A stretch of 64,000 nt of DNA from Pseudomethylobacillus aquaticus (GCF_003730115.1 NZ_RJVP01000004.1:124001-188000), one strand, 5' to 3'. Shown: positions 53,218 through 63,329, numbered from the stretch's first letter. The notes: generated from the sequence alone by a model not told the origin. Numbers and translations: made by a program.

Positions 53218-56200
53218 CTAGCCTCTGAGGGAGGTCAGGCGCAGGCGGCGCTGGTGCAGCCTGTCCTGGCCATGTGCCGTCAGCGAGTACACGGCAGGGA
53301 CCACCACCAGCGTCAACAGCGTGGAGGAGATCATGCCGCCTATCACCGCGATGGCGAGCGGCCCGTTGGTCTCTGAACCCGCCCCCAGCCCCAGTGCGGC
53401 GGGCAGCAGCGCCAGAATGATGGTCAGCGAGGTCATCAGTACCGGGCGCAGCCGGATCGGGCAGGCGCTGCGCAACGCCTCATCTATCGGTGTCCCCTGT
53501 GCACGCAGCTGATTGGTCAGGTCCACCAGCAGGATGGAGTTCTTGGCCACCAGCCCGATCAGCAGCACCAGCCCTATCATCGAGAAGATATTCAGCGAAT
53601 TGCCGGTCAGCCATAGCGCCAGCACGCCACCGATGATGGCCAGTGGTTGCGCCAGCATGATGATCAATGGCTGCAGGAAGGAGTTGAACTGGCTGGCCAG
53701 CACCATGTACAGCAATACCAGCGCCAGTGCGAACACAAACGCCATGTTGGCGACGGTCTTGCCCAGTTCCTCGGCCTGGCCGGTCAGGCGTACGCTGTAG
53801 CCGGCGGGCAGCATCTCGGCAGCTGTACTCTTGACCACATTGATAGCTTCACCCAGCGGCATGGTCGGTGACGCGTACAGGTTGGCCGCGTATTGCAGGT
53901 CGAAGCGCCCGATCACGGCGGCGCCCAGTTCCTGTTTGAAACTGGCCAGACTGTCCAGCCGCACCAGCTCATCAGTGCCGCTACGCAGGTAGATCCTGCT
54001 CAGGTCTGCGGCCTGTTGCAGGCTGCCGTCCTTGGCCTTGAGGCGGATATCGTAACGCTGGCCGTCGCCCGGTTCGTCATTGAACTTGGCGATGTCGATG
54101 CCGCCGGTATACATGCTGAGCGCCGTGGCGATATCGCTGGCCGAGATGCCCAGACTGGCCGCACGCTGCCGGTCTATCTTCATGACCAGTTGCGGCAGAT
54201 CCAGCTCGATATCCAGATCCACCTTGCCTATGCCGGGCGTGGTGGTCAGTTTCTGTTGCAGTGCCTTGGCCAGGCGGCCCACTTCCTGCAGCTTAGGCCC
54301 GGCCAGGTTGAACTGCAGCTTTTCCGGGCGTTGTCCGCCCACGATGGCCACCGGTGCCGGGAAGGCCCGCACGCCGGGGATCTGGTCGAACTCTTCCTTG
54401 AGCTTCTGGATGAGTTGCTGCTGGCTCATGCTGCGTTCATGGCGCTCCTTGAGGCGGATATTGGCATTGCCTTTGTTGACCTGCCCCTGCAGGCCAAAGC
54501 CTATGGTGGTGAAGTAGCTGGCGATCTGGTCGTCATACTTGGCCAGCACCTGCTCGATGAGCTGCAAGCGGCTATCCGTGTATTCCAGGCTGGAGCCGAG
54601 TGGCGTCTTGAACGAGACCACGAAGCGGCCTTCATCGGCCTCGGGGACGAATTCCTTCTGCACCTTGGCGAACAGCAGGCCGCTGCTCAGCACCACGATC
54701 ACGGTGAGTGCCACCACTTTCCAGCGATGCGCGAGGGCGTAGCCCAGCAGGCTGGCGTAACGGCGGTCCATGCGCTGAAAGCCGCGCTCCAGCACATGGT
54801 ACAGGCGGCCATGCTGGTGGCTGACCTTGAGGTAGCGCGAGCACAGCATGGGCGTCAGCGTCAGCGACACCATCAGCGAGACCAGCACGCCAAAGGTCAC
54901 CACCACAGCGAAGGATTTGAAGAACTGGCCGATGATGCCGTCCATGAAGATCACCGGCGCAAAGATGCACACCAGTGACAAGGTGGCGGCGATCACCGCA
55001 AACGCTACTTCACGGCTGCCGTTGATGGCGGCATGGACGGGGTCCGCAGGCGCATGGCTGCCTGTATCACTATCACCGGCTGGTGCCGGAACCAGGTGTT
55101 CACCCTTGCCCTCCATGTGCCGGAAGATGTTCTCCAGCACCACGATGGCATCGTCCACCACCACGCCGATCAGCAGTAGCAGGGCCAGCAGGGTCATGGT
55201 GTTGAAGGTGAACCCGGCGAAATACATCACCGCCACTGCGCCCAGCAGCGATACCGGGATGGCGGTGGCGATGATCAGCGTGGAACGTACCGAGCGCAGG
55301 AACAACCACACGATGAGCGCGGCCAGCAGGGTGCCTTCGATCAGGTGCTCCTGCAAGGACTTGACCAGATCCTTGATGTAGAGCGCGTCGTTGGTGGACA
55401 CATCGATGTGCAGCCCGGGCGGCAGCGATGGCCGGATCTCTTCGTCCAGACGGCGTTCCACTTCCGCGATGATGGCGACGGTGTTGGCATTGGCGACCTT
55501 GACGATGCCCAGGCCGACCGTAGGCTCACCACGGAAACGCGCCAGCTGGCGGAAGTCGGCAAGATCATCTTCCAGCTCGGCCACCTGTTCCAGCTTGATC
55601 GGCGCACCATCGCGGTAGCTCACCACCATCTGCGCCAGATCGCTCAGCTTGTGGAACTCCAGGTCCAGCTTCATGAGTTTTTCGGTATTGCTGCCTACCA
55701 GAAAACCGCCGGATAGCTGGACATGCTGCTGCTTGAAGGCTTCGATCAGGTCGGTGGCGGTGAGGTTGTAGGCGGCCATGCGCTCCGGCAGCAGGTTGAC
55801 GCGTATGGTGCGATCACGACGGCCGCCCAGGCGCACTTCGCCTATGCCGTTGATGGTCTCCAGTTTTTTCTTAAGGATGTTATAGCCATACAGATTGAGC
55901 TGTTGCGTGGTGCGGTCGCCGCGCAACGCCAGCCACATGATGGGCTGTGCATTGGTCTCCACCTTTTGCACCACGGGCGGGTCGATATCGGCGGGCAGCC
56001 GCCGCAGCACCTGATTCACCTTGGACTGCACCTCGTTGTAGGCCACGTCGATGTCTTTGCTGAGGCTGAAGGTCATGGTAATGACCGACACGCCGGGCGA
56101 AGAAGTGGACTGGATATGCTCGATGCCGGGCGTGGTGTTGACGGCGGTCTCGATGATGCTGGTGATGCTGGCGTCCACGATGTCCGGGTTGGCGCCCTGC

Positions 56201-56352
56201 AAGGTGGTGCTGATGGAGATGATGGGGAATTCGATATACGGGAAGCGGTCCACGCCTATGCGTTGATAGCTGATGATGCCGAACAGCACCAGCAGGCCGG
56301 ACACCATCCAGGCCAGCACGTGGCGCTTGATCGAGAGCTCAGGCAGGGTCAT
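53218..56352 (-). CDS. RND efflux transporter permease (AcrB/MexB superfamily)
   Basis: A 1044-residue inner-membrane proton/drug antiporter with the usual two-fold 12-helix layout. Helix 4 carries the proton-relay aspartates in LLIGVVVDDAIVVLENIFRH. Other blocks are TTPGIEHIQSTSSPGVSVIT and GLVLLIGLVAKNSILLVDL. It forms an operon with the membrane-fusion protein (4-base overlap). No outer-membrane channel gene is adjacent, so it probably uses a TolC homologue elsewhere. Substrate unknown. Confidence 0.95.
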   Translation of the reverse strand: MTLPELSIKRHVLAWMVSGLLVLFGIISYQRIGVDRFPYIEFPIISISTTLQGANPDIVDASITSIIETAVNTTPGIEHIQSTSSPGVSVITMTFSLSKDIDVAYNEVQSKVNQVLRRLPADIDPPVVQKVETNAQPIMWLALRGDRTTQQLNLYGYNILKKKLETINGIGEVRLGGRRDRTIRVNLLPERMAAYNLTATDLIEAFKQQHVQLSGGFLVGSNTEKLMKLDLEFHKLSDLAQMVVSYRDGAPIKLEQVAELEDDLADFRQLARFRGEPTVGLGIVKVANANTVAIIAEVERRLDEEIRPSLPPGLHIDVSTNDALYIKDLVKSLQEHLIEGTLLAALIVWLFLRSVRSTLIIATAIPVSLLGAVAVMYFAGFTFNTMTLLALLLLIGVVVDDAIVVLENIFRHMEGKGEHLVPAPAGDSDTGSHAPADPVHAAINGSREVAFAVIAATLSLVCIFAPVIFMDGIIGQFFKSFAVVVTFGVLVSLMVSLTLTPMLCSRYLKVSHQHGRLYHVLERGFQRMDRRYASLLGYALAHRWKVVALTVIVVLSSGLLFAKVQKEFVPEADEGRFVVSFKTPLGSSLEYTDSRLQLIEQVLAKYDDQIASYFTTIGFGLQGQVNKGNANIRLKERHERSMSQQQLIQKLKEEFDQIPGVRAFPAPVAIVGGQRPEKLQFNLAGPKLQEVGRLAKALQQKLTTTPGIGKVDLDIELDLPQLVMKIDRQRAASLGISASDIATALSMYTGGIDIAKFNDEPGDGQRYDIRLKAKDGSLQQAADLSRIYLRSGTDELVRLDSLASFKQELGAAVIGRFDLQYAANLYASPTMPLGEAINVVKSTAAEMLPAGYSVRLTGQAEELGKTVANMAFVFALALVLLYMVLASQFNSFLQPLIIMLAQPLAIIGGVLALWLTGNSLNIFSMIGLVLLIGLVAKNSILLVDLTNQLRAQGTPIDEALRSACPIRLRPVLMTSLTIILALLPAALGLGAGSETNGPLAIAVIGGMISSTLLTLVVVPAVYSLTAHGQDRLHQRRLRLTSLRG

Positions 56353-57503
56353 GGTGCGGTCGCCGCCTGGCTGGGCTTCTGGATGTTCACCTCGGCACCG
56401 TCGGTCAGAAAGCCCGCGCCATCGGCGGCCACCAGCTCACCCGCCACCACGCCTTGCAGCACTTCCACGCGGCCTTCCTGGCGCAGACCGGTCTTGAGGA
56501 TGCGCTGTACCGCTTTATTGTTGTCGATGACATAGGCGACTTCACCGGCCGGGCGCAACACCAGGCTTTGCTCCGGGATCACCACCGCTGCGTCACGCTT
56601 GCTGAGCACTACGGTGCCTTCCACGCTGGCACCGGGTTGCCAGCCGGGCTGACCCACTACATCCGCGGTGACATCCACCGCGCGGTTACCAGCCCCGATC
56701 AAGGGTTTGAGTGCCCGCACGGTACTGGTCAGCGGTTCGGCGGCAGTAGGGGTGGTGAGCCGTACGGTCATGCCCGGCTGCAGCTTGCCTGCCACCGACT
56801 CCGGGAACGGCAGATGCACGCGCAGCTTCTGCGTGCCGATGATCTGCAGGATGGGGTCACCGATCTTGACGTAATCGCCGCTGGCGACGATCTGCTTCTC
56901 CACGATGCCATCTGCCGGGGCCAGTACCTGGGTCTTGCTGCCGGTATTGCGTACCCCGGCCAGACGGCTGCGTGCCGCATCCAGTTGCTGTTGCAGCGCG
57001 CTGCGCTGCGTGCTCACATCATCCAGCGCGGTCTGTGACAGAAAGTTCTTTTCCACCAGGCGCTGGTTACGCTCCACCATGCGTTGCTGGTTGGCGAGCA
57101 GGGTTTCCAGGCGGTTGACTTCGCTTTCGGCCTCACGCTGCATAAAGCCGTAGTCGGTGGGGTCCAGCAACGCGATGACCTGCCCCTTCCTGACGGCCTG
57201 GCCGGGATTCACCAGCACCTTGACCACGCGCGCGGCGATCTCGGCTGCCACCGTGGGGTCGACCAGACCTTCGATACTGCCTACGGCCTGTTCCCGCACC
57301 TCCAGATCGACAGTTTCAGCGCGGGCAACCGTGATCAGCGTGACGTTGGCGGCTTTTACGGCAGGGGCTTCCGGTTTGTCGCAGGCGGCCAGCGCCAGGC
57401 TGCCGAGCACCAAGGCAGCGAGTCGCAATAAAACCAGACGAAAGAAAACCAGACGCAAACAGAATGGCGCAGCGAGCCGCAGGGATAGGGGTGGGCGCTT
57501 CAT
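56349..57503 (-). CDS. RND efflux periplasmic adaptor (membrane-fusion lipoprotein)
   Basis: A 384-residue adaptor for the RND pump. The lipobox is LALAACDKPE. The biotinyl-lipoyl motif is VNPGQAVRKGQVIALLDPTD, followed by a helical hairpin (EVNRLETLLANQQRMVERNQ) and beta-barrel domains. The N-terminus before the lipobox is unusually long and Arg/Leu-rich, so the true start may be downstream of 57503. Confidence 0.93.
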   Translation of the reverse strand: MKRPPLSLRLAAPFCLRLVFFRLVLLRLAALVLGSLALAACDKPEAPAVKAANVTLITVARAETVDLEVREQAVGSIEGLVDPTVAAEIAARVVKVLVNPGQAVRKGQVIALLDPTDYGFMQREAESEVNRLETLLANQQRMVERNQRLVEKNFLSQTALDDVSTQRSALQQQLDAARSRLAGVRNTGSKTQVLAPADGIVEKQIVASGDYVKIGDPILQIIGTQKLRVHLPFPESVAGKLQPGMTVRLTTPTAAEPLTSTVRALKPLIGAGNRAVDVTADVVGQPGWQPGASVEGTVVLSKRDAAVVIPEQSLVLRPAGEVAYVIDNNKAVQRILKTGLRQEGRVEVLQGVVAGELVAADGAGFLTDGAEVNIQKPSQAATAP

Positions 57504-57546
57504 GGATGTACGTTCTCTATACGGTCAATGTCAGCCTGGGCTGGGG

Positions 57547-58110
57547 TTAGTGGGCAATGGCAATGAGGTCGGTGGCAGCGCTCAGCCGTGACCAGTCAAA
57601 ATACGGCCCCGGGTCGGTCTTGCGTCCCGGCGCGATGTCGCTGTGTCCGACCACTGCCGCGATGGGGTATCGTTGCCGCAAGCCGCCAAGCAACAGATTG
57701 AGCGTCTCATATTGCGGCGCCATGAATGGCTCGTCGTCCGAGCCTTCCAGCTCGATTCCGACCGAGAAATCGTTGCAGCGTTCCCGCTGCTGCCAGCTTG
57801 ACACACCGGCATGCCAGGCGCGCTGTTCGCAGGGCACGAACTGGATCAGTTCGCCATCGCGGCGGATGAAGAAGTGTGCCGATACCCGCAACTGATGGAT
57901 GCTCGCGTAATAGGGGTGCGCGTCCTTGTCCAGCCGGTTGGTGAACAGTTGCAGCACGCCATCGCCGCCATATTGCCCCGGCGGCAGGCTGATGTTGTGG
58001 ATCACCACCAGGCTGATATCGATTGCCTCAGGGCGCTGGTCCTGGTTGGGCGTATGCAGCTGGCGGGCAGCGGAAACAAGCCCGTGTGCGTCGATCTCTA
58101 TCATGCGCAT
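57547..58110 (-). CDS. ampD: 1,6-anhydro-N-acetylmuramyl-L-alanine amidase AmpD
   Basis: Cytoplasmic zinc amidase that recycles cell-wall muropeptides. It is 187 residues. Zinc ligands and catalytic residues are seen in LVVIHNISLPPG and GHSDIAPGRKTDPGPYFDW. Family features RVSAHFFIRRDGELIQFVP and RAWHAGVSSW follow. No ampC or ampR is in the window. Two close ATGs (58110, 58104) are possible starts. Confidence 0.95.
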   Translation of the reverse strand: MRMIEIDAHGLVSAARQLHTPNQDQRPEAIDISLVVIHNISLPPGQYGGDGVLQLFTNRLDKDAHPYYASIHQLRVSAHFFIRRDGELIQFVPCEQRAWHAGVSSWQQRERCNDFSVGIELEGSDDEPFMAPQYETLNLLLGGLRQRYPIAAVVGHSDIAPGRKTDPGPYFDWSRLSAATDLIAIAH

Positions 58111-58161
58111 GGACGGCTTATCCGGTAAAATTTGGCATCTTCCTTCAATGAGTTGATCCCC

Positions 58162-59163
58162 ATGGTGTTCCTGCAGCTGTTCCTGATGTTGATCCTGATT
58201 CTAATCGCAGCGCAGGTGTTTACCAATGCACTGGAACATCTGGGTGAAAAACTCAAGATCTCTGAAGGCGTGACCGGCTCTCTGTTCGCAGCGGTGGGTA
58301 CTGCCTTGCCGGAGACCTCCATCCCCTTGCTGGCGCTGCTGGCCGGTACGCAAAACATGGCCACCAACCATGAGATCGGCGTGGGCGCGATCCTGGGGGC
58401 ACCATTGATGCTGGCCACCTTGTCCATTTCGCTGATGGCCTTCGCCGTCTGGTTGCGCCGTGGCAGCCAGGGCCATTTCCACCCGGAAAAGCATGGCCTG
58501 ATCCGTGACCTGAATTTCTTCATCATGGCCTTCGTGCTGGCCAGCGTGGCCATGTATGTGCCGCACGAGAATGCGGTGGTGCGTGCCGCCCTGAGTTTTG
58601 GCATGGTACTGATCTACTTCATCTACATCATGCTGACCATACGCGCGTCCAAGGCGCTGGTGCAGGATGGTCATGGCACCGAGGCGGACGAGGAGATGTA
58701 CCTGAATCGTCTGGGCCTGCCGGACAACATGGTGGTCATCGTGCTGCAACTGGTGCTGGGGCTGGTGTTGCTGGTGGCGGGCGCCAAAGGTTTCATCCAT
58801 GGCGTGGAAGCCGCTGCAGCGCTGATCGGCATCTCCACGCTGCTGTTGTCACTGCTGATCATCCCGATCGCCACCGAGCTGCCCGAAAAGGTCAACAGCA
58901 TCCTGTGGATACGCAAGGGCAAGGATACGCTGGCTTTCGGCAACATCACCGGTGCCATGGTGTTTCAAGGCACGCTGTTGCCCGCTATCGGCATCATGCT
59001 CACGCCCTGGGAGCCGCGCGTGGAAGTGCTGGCCGGGGTCATCGTCACGCTGCTGGCGGCGATCTGGCTGCGCGCCATGATCGCGCGTGGTCAGCTGCGC
59101 ATCTGGCACCTGTGGGTGAATGGCGGCATGTATCTGGCGTATCTCGCCATCGTGCTCGGTTGA
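58162..59163 (+). CDS. Sodium:calcium antiporter family protein
   Basis: A 333-residue membrane protein with about ten helices. The two alpha-repeats of the CaCA superfamily are visible as GTALPETSIPLLALLAG and ATELPEKVNSILWIRKGKDT followed by GNITGAMVFQGTLLP. The second repeat's central asparagine region is somewhat unusual (MVFQG). The ion exchanged is not certain. The ATG at 58162 fits the hydrophobic N-terminus. Confidence 0.87.
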   Translation: MVFLQLFLMLILILIAAQVFTNALEHLGEKLKISEGVTGSLFAAVGTALPETSIPLLALLAGTQNMATNHEIGVGAILGAPLMLATLSISLMAFAVWLRRGSQGHFHPEKHGLIRDLNFFIMAFVLASVAMYVPHENAVVRAALSFGMVLIYFIYIMLTIRASKALVQDGHGTEADEEMYLNRLGLPDNMVVIVLQLVLGLVLLVAGAKGFIHGVEAAAALIGISTLLLSLLIIPIATELPEKVNSILWIRKGKDTLAFGNITGAMVFQGTLLPAIGIMLTPWEPRVEVLAGVIVTLLAAIWLRAMIARGQLRIWHLWVNGGMYLAYLAIVLG

Positions 59164-59284
59164 GTTGCTTCAGCAAGCTTCCAGCGTTGCTGAGTGAGCT
59201 TGTCATCGTCGCCGTTCCCGCGCAGGCGGCAACTCAGGCAAGCGGATTGGCCGTGCTATGGAGTTCGCAACTAGCTGCACAGCC

Positions 59285-59322
59285 TGTCACTGTGAGGAAG
59301 GCAGCCAAGCACGCAATCTACC
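59285..59322. repeat. Degenerate copy of a widespread intergenic repeat
   Basis: GTCACTGTGAGGAAGGCAGC with the following AAGCACGCAATCTACC resembles the dispersed GTCATTGCGAGGAAGGC...GCAATCTACC repeat of many bacterial genomes. It lies in the 203-bp gap between the antiporter and pilR. Confidence 0.4.
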
Positions 59323-59366
59323 GCCGGTTTGGTTTGTCTGGATGACTGTTGTTCCCAACTTCGGCC

Positions 59367-60734
59367 CTAGGCTTCGTCTTCTTCGATCTCTTCTTCACCC
59401 GGCTTGCTCATGCCTAGCCGTCCGAGACGATAGCGCAGCGTGCGGAAGCTCACCCCCAGCAGCTTGGCAGCCGCAGTCTTGTTCTGATTGGTCTTGCTGA
59501 GCGCATCCTGGATCAGGCGACGCTCTATCTCGTCCAGATAATCTGGCAAGCCCATCTTGCCTACATCGAGCGCCGGGCCGGCGGGCAGGTTGCCGGTCTG
59601 CAGCAGCAGGTCCTGGGCGCTGATGCTGTTGCCATCACACAAGGCCAAGGCACGTTCCAGCACATTCTCCAGCTCGCGTACATTGCCCGGGAAGCGGTGC
59701 TCGCTGAGGGCGCGCAGTGCCGAGGCTGACAAGACCGGAGTGGCGCAGCCCTGCGTCTTGCAGAGTTTTTCCAGCAGGTAGTTGGCCAGTATCGGAATGT
59801 CGTTGGGCATGTCGCGCAGCGGCGGCAGCTTCAGTTCGATCACGTTCAGGCGGTAGTACAAGTCCTGTCGGAACTGGCCGTTCTCCATCATCAAGGCCAG
59901 GTTGCGGTGCGTGGCGCTGATGATGCGCACATCCACGGATTCTTCCTGAGTGTCGCCCACCATGCGCACCTTCTTTTCCTGAATCGCGCGCAGCAGCTTG
60001 ACCTGCATGGCCAGCGGCAGGTCGGCCACCTCGTCCAGGAACAGCGTGCCTCCGTTGGCTGCGTGGAACATGCCTTCCTTGTCCTGATGGGCGCCCGTGA
60101 ACGAGCCCTTTTTGTGGCCGAAGAACTCGCTCTCCATGAGCGCTTCCGGGATGGCGCCGCAGTTGACCCCGATGAAGCGGCCTTCGCGGCGCGAGCTGTT
60201 GAGGTGGATCAGGCGTGCGGCCAGCTCTTTGCCACTGCCGGACTCGCCGCTGATGTAAACCGGTGCCTGGCTGCGTGCCAGTTTGCTGATCATGGTGCGC
60301 ACCTGCTGGATGGGCGCGGACTCGCCTATCATGTCGGCGGTACTGCTGGTTGGCGCCGCCGGCAGCGAAAGCCGCAGTGCGGATTGCACCAGCGGGCGCA
60401 GTTGCTTGAGCGAGATCGGCTTGCTCAGGTAGTCGAAAGCACCGGCTTTGAGTGCCGATACGGCATTGTCTGCGCTGCCATACGCGGTGATCACCGCCAC
60501 CGGCAGCCCGGTATGGTGCTGGCTGATGTGTTGTACCAGATCCAGTCCAGTGCCATCCGGCAGGCGCATGTCGGTCAGGCACAAGGCATAGCTGCGCTGT
60601 GACAGCAGGTGCATGGCTTCGCTGACATTGCTGGCGCTGTCGGTTGCTATGTCCATGCGTTCCAGCGTCAGTACCAGCAGTTCGCGTATATCGGTTTCGT
60701 CGTCGACGATCAGGCAGCGCAGCGGTGACGTCAT
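59367..60734 (-). CDS. pilR: Sigma-54-dependent response regulator PilR
   Basis: Activates pilin (type IV pilus) genes with sigma-54. 455 residues. The receiver has LIVDDETDIRELL and the phospho-acceptor D in LCLTDMRLPDG. The AAA+ domain is complete: GESGSGKELAARLIHLNSSR, the sigma-54 loop KKGSFTGAHQ and Walker B GTLFLDEVADLP. The C-terminal Fis helix-turn-helix (NKTAAAKLLGVSFRTLRYRL) is present. One base separates it from the pilS stop. No pilin gene is in the window. Confidence 0.93.
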   Translation of the reverse strand: MTSPLRCLIVDDETDIRELLVLTLERMDIATDSASNVSEAMHLLSQRSYALCLTDMRLPDGTGLDLVQHISQHHTGLPVAVITAYGSADNAVSALKAGAFDYLSKPISLKQLRPLVQSALRLSLPAAPTSSTADMIGESAPIQQVRTMISKLARSQAPVYISGESGSGKELAARLIHLNSSRREGRFIGVNCGAIPEALMESEFFGHKKGSFTGAHQDKEGMFHAANGGTLFLDEVADLPLAMQVKLLRAIQEKKVRMVGDTQEESVDVRIISATHRNLALMMENGQFRQDLYYRLNVIELKLPPLRDMPNDIPILANYLLEKLCKTQGCATPVLSASALRALSEHRFPGNVRELENVLERALALCDGNSISAQDLLLQTGNLPAGPALDVGKMGLPDYLDEIERRLIQDALSKTNQNKTAAAKLLGVSFRTLRYRLGRLGMSKPGEEEIEEDEA

Positions 60735-60735
60735 A

Positions 60736-62349
60736 TCAGGCAGGTCCCTTCTTGATGAGCAGTACAAAGCGGCTGCCTACAGTTAACGGTTCGTAGTGGA
60801 TGCTGGCATCGTTGGCTTCACACAGCTCGCGCGTGATGTAGAGCCCGAGGCCGGTACCGCTGGCCGCCGTAGTGAAGAACGGTTCGAACAGATGGCTGCG
60901 TATCTCTTCCTGCACACCACTGCCGTTGTCGCTGACTTCGATGCGGATCGCGTCGTTGGTGGCCGCCACTTCAGCTGTCAGGGTCAGCACCGGGTAGTCC
61001 GGGTTAGCGTGACGCCAGCCGTTGCGGCACAGGTTCCACAGGATCTGATCCAGATGGCCACGATCGAACAGGATCACCTCGGCGGCAGCTTGCAGTTTGA
61101 ACTGCGCAGCGGGGATGTTCTCCACCTGACAGAACTGGGCATGGAACTCTTGCAGGAACTCATCCAGTTTGATCAGCTCTCGCTGGGTACGGTCACGCCG
61201 GTTGAGTTGCAGCACGTCCTGTACCATCTGCTCCATGCGCTCCACGTTGTCGGCGATGATCTGCAGCAGGCGGCGGTTGCCGGTGTCTTGCACATCTTCC
61301 TGCAGCAACTGATTGGCGTGGCTGATGGAGCTCAACGGGTTGCGTATCTCATGTGCGATGCTGGCCGTCAGACGCCCCAGCGCGGCCAGTTTGAGTTGTT
61401 GCGCATGGGTCTGCATCTGGCTCCAGTCTTCCAGGAAGATGACTGCGCCGTGCAGGCGGTCCGGCCCGATCGGTAGCATGCGCAACTGCAACTCGCGCCC
61501 GCTGTTGTTGAGCTTCAGGGTGTTGCCGGGCAGGTTGCTGCTGGGCGTGGTTTCTGCCGGCTGGTAGATCCAGGTACGCAGCAGGTTGGCGATCTGAGGT
61601 GCGCAGTCGTTGAGTGAGCGATCTTTCCATGGGTGCCGGTCCATGCCGAGCAGGCCCTGCGCTGGCAGGTTGTAGTGACGCACCACGAAATTCTGGTCAA
61701 CGATGACCACGCCGTCCTGCATCTCCTGCGTGATCAGTTCGTTCAACTGGCCAAGGTTGGCAAGATCCAGTCCGCGTTGCGAAGCCAGCGCCTCGCTCTG
61801 CAGGGCACGGCGGGCAAAGCTATGGGCCAGCCAGGCGGTGGCAAAGCAGCTGAAACCCAACAACATGATGTGCGAGAACATGTCGTGGTCCTGCTTCCAG
61901 GTGAGCAGTTGCAGCGACTGTTCCAGCATCAGTGCTACCATGGCGTAGGCGGCGTACACCAGTGCCAGCCGTCCCTGACTCATCACGCTCGCTCCAGCGA
62001 TGGTGATCACCAGCAGCAGTCCCAGGCCGCTCTTGAGGCCACCGCTGGCGTACATCAGGGCTACGATCAGGCAGATATCGGCCAGCGTTTGCAACGTGAC
62101 CTGGCGATTGAACTGAGGTTTGCGCAGCCAGGTGAATACGGCGGCCACGATGCTAACTCCCAGGTAAGCATAGGCCAGCTGCATCGCCAGCGGCTGGTTG
62201 AAATTGCTCCACCAGCTTTCCAGTCGGCTATAGGACAGGATGAAAATACCGGCAATCACAAAACGGTATAGATTGAACAGCACCATGGAGCGCCAGTAAG
62301 TGCTGGCAGGCGCAAAATGGAAATCGGTTGGTGCCGTGTTATTGGTCAT
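60736..62349 (-). CDS. pilS: Sensor histidine kinase PilS
   Basis: About 537 residues. An N-terminal block of six membrane helices (residues 15-175) is followed by a PAS-like region, the HisKA site RLTASIAHEIRNPLSSISHA and an ATP-binding domain with LWNLCRNGWRHA, SDNGSGVQEEI and GTGLGLYITRELCE. This is the PilS layout. The ATG at 62349 lies inside the end of the preceding small gene (11-base overlap). Confidence 0.92.
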   Translation of the reverse strand: MTNNTAPTDFHFAPASTYWRSMVLFNLYRFVIAGIFILSYSRLESWWSNFNQPLAMQLAYAYLGVSIVAAVFTWLRKPQFNRQVTLQTLADICLIVALMYASGGLKSGLGLLLVITIAGASVMSQGRLALVYAAYAMVALMLEQSLQLLTWKQDHDMFSHIMLLGFSCFATAWLAHSFARRALQSEALASQRGLDLANLGQLNELITQEMQDGVVIVDQNFVVRHYNLPAQGLLGMDRHPWKDRSLNDCAPQIANLLRTWIYQPAETTPSSNLPGNTLKLNNSGRELQLRMLPIGPDRLHGAVIFLEDWSQMQTHAQQLKLAALGRLTASIAHEIRNPLSSISHANQLLQEDVQDTGNRRLLQIIADNVERMEQMVQDVLQLNRRDRTQRELIKLDEFLQEFHAQFCQVENIPAAQFKLQAAAEVILFDRGHLDQILWNLCRNGWRHANPDYPVLTLTAEVAATNDAIRIEVSDNGSGVQEEIRSHLFEPFFTTAASGTGLGLYITRELCEANDASIHYEPLTVGSRFVLLIKKGPA

Positions 62350-62551
62350 GGTCTGGCAGGTGTGCGCGGCTGCAATAATGGATACCGGCCTGTTGCAGGC
62401 TTTCGGATTCCGGGATGTGGGTGCCACAGTGGGCACATTGCACCATGCGCTCAGCTTGGGCGGGGGCGGGTGGCTGGATACTGTGGTGATAACCGCGCAC
62501 GATACGGTACAGCAGCCATATCGCGAAGGCGATGATGATGAGTTTGAACAT
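62339..62551 (-). CDS. PP0621-like small membrane zinc-ribbon protein
   Basis: A 70-residue protein with one N-terminal membrane helix (IIIAFAIWLLYRIVRGY) and a C-terminal metal-binding motif CAHCGTHIPE...HYCS. Genes like this often precede pilS. Overlaps the pilS start. Role unknown. Confidence 0.85.
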   Translation of the reverse strand: MFKLIIIAFAIWLLYRIVRGYHHSIQPPAPAQAERMVQCAHCGTHIPESESLQQAGIHYCSRAHLPDHDQ

Positions 62552-62726
62552 GTAGTAAGTCCCAGGCCGTTTTCAAGCCGCTGTTATGCTGGCGGCTGAT
62601 TCGAGGCAGATGCGATTGATTGTAGCGAAAGCGGCCACGGTCACAAAATTTAACCTGCTATACTCTGTCCATGCTTGTTTGCATGCAATTGATCTTATCC
62701 CAATGTCGACAATCTGGCCGTAAGGT

Positions 62727-63329
62727 ATGGCAACTTCTCAGGAACTAGCGGACTTTCTCGCCCAGGTCGAGCGCCGTGCTTTCAAGCAGACGGCCTATGC
62801 CGTACGCGATGATCATGCCGCGCTGGATATCGTACAGGATGCGATGCTCAAGCTGGCAGAAAACTACGCGCAGCGTCCGGTCACCGAGTTCCCCATGCTG
62901 TTCCAGCGCATCCTGCAGAACACCATGCGCGATTTCTGGCGTCGCCAGAAGGTCCGCAGCTTCTGGACCACACTGATGTCATCATTCACTGGTAAACAGG
63001 ATGATGATGAAGAACACGACCTGCTCGAGACGCTGGAAGTCGAACAGCCCGGCAACAACCCCGAACGGCAGCTTGAACGTAGCCAGACGATTGCTATAAT
63101 CGAACAGGCATTACAAAAATTGCCGCACCGTCAACGCCAAGCCTTTGTGCTGCGTTACTGGGAGGAGTTGGATGTTGCCGAAACGGCAGCGGCCATGGGA
63201 TGTTCCGAGGGCAGTGTGAAAACGCATTGCTCGCGTGCCGTTCACAGCCTGGCCGCTGCATTGCAACATCATGGCCTTAGCACCAGTAGCAACGCCGTGA
63301 CTCGCTCCAACGTGGAGGCGACGCGATGA
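62727..63329 (+). CDS. ECF-type RNA polymerase sigma factor
   Basis: A 200-residue sigma-70-family factor. Region 2 has HAALDIVQDAMLKLAENY and TMRDFWRRQKVRSFW. An acidic linker (KQDDDEEHDLLE) follows. Region 4 has LPHRQRQAFVLRYWEELDVA, ETAAAMGCSEGSVKTHCSRA. The linker and tail are longer than in the smallest ECF factors. It overlaps the DUF3619 gene by 4 bases, suggesting a sigma/anti-sigma-type pair. Confidence 0.92.
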   Translation: MATSQELADFLAQVERRAFKQTAYAVRDDHAALDIVQDAMLKLAENYAQRPVTEFPMLFQRILQNTMRDFWRRQKVRSFWTTLMSSFTGKQDDDEEHDLLETLEVEQPGNNPERQLERSQTIAIIEQALQKLPHRQRQAFVLRYWEELDVAETAAAMGCSEGSVKTHCSRAVHSLAAALQHHGLSTSSNAVTRSNVEATR

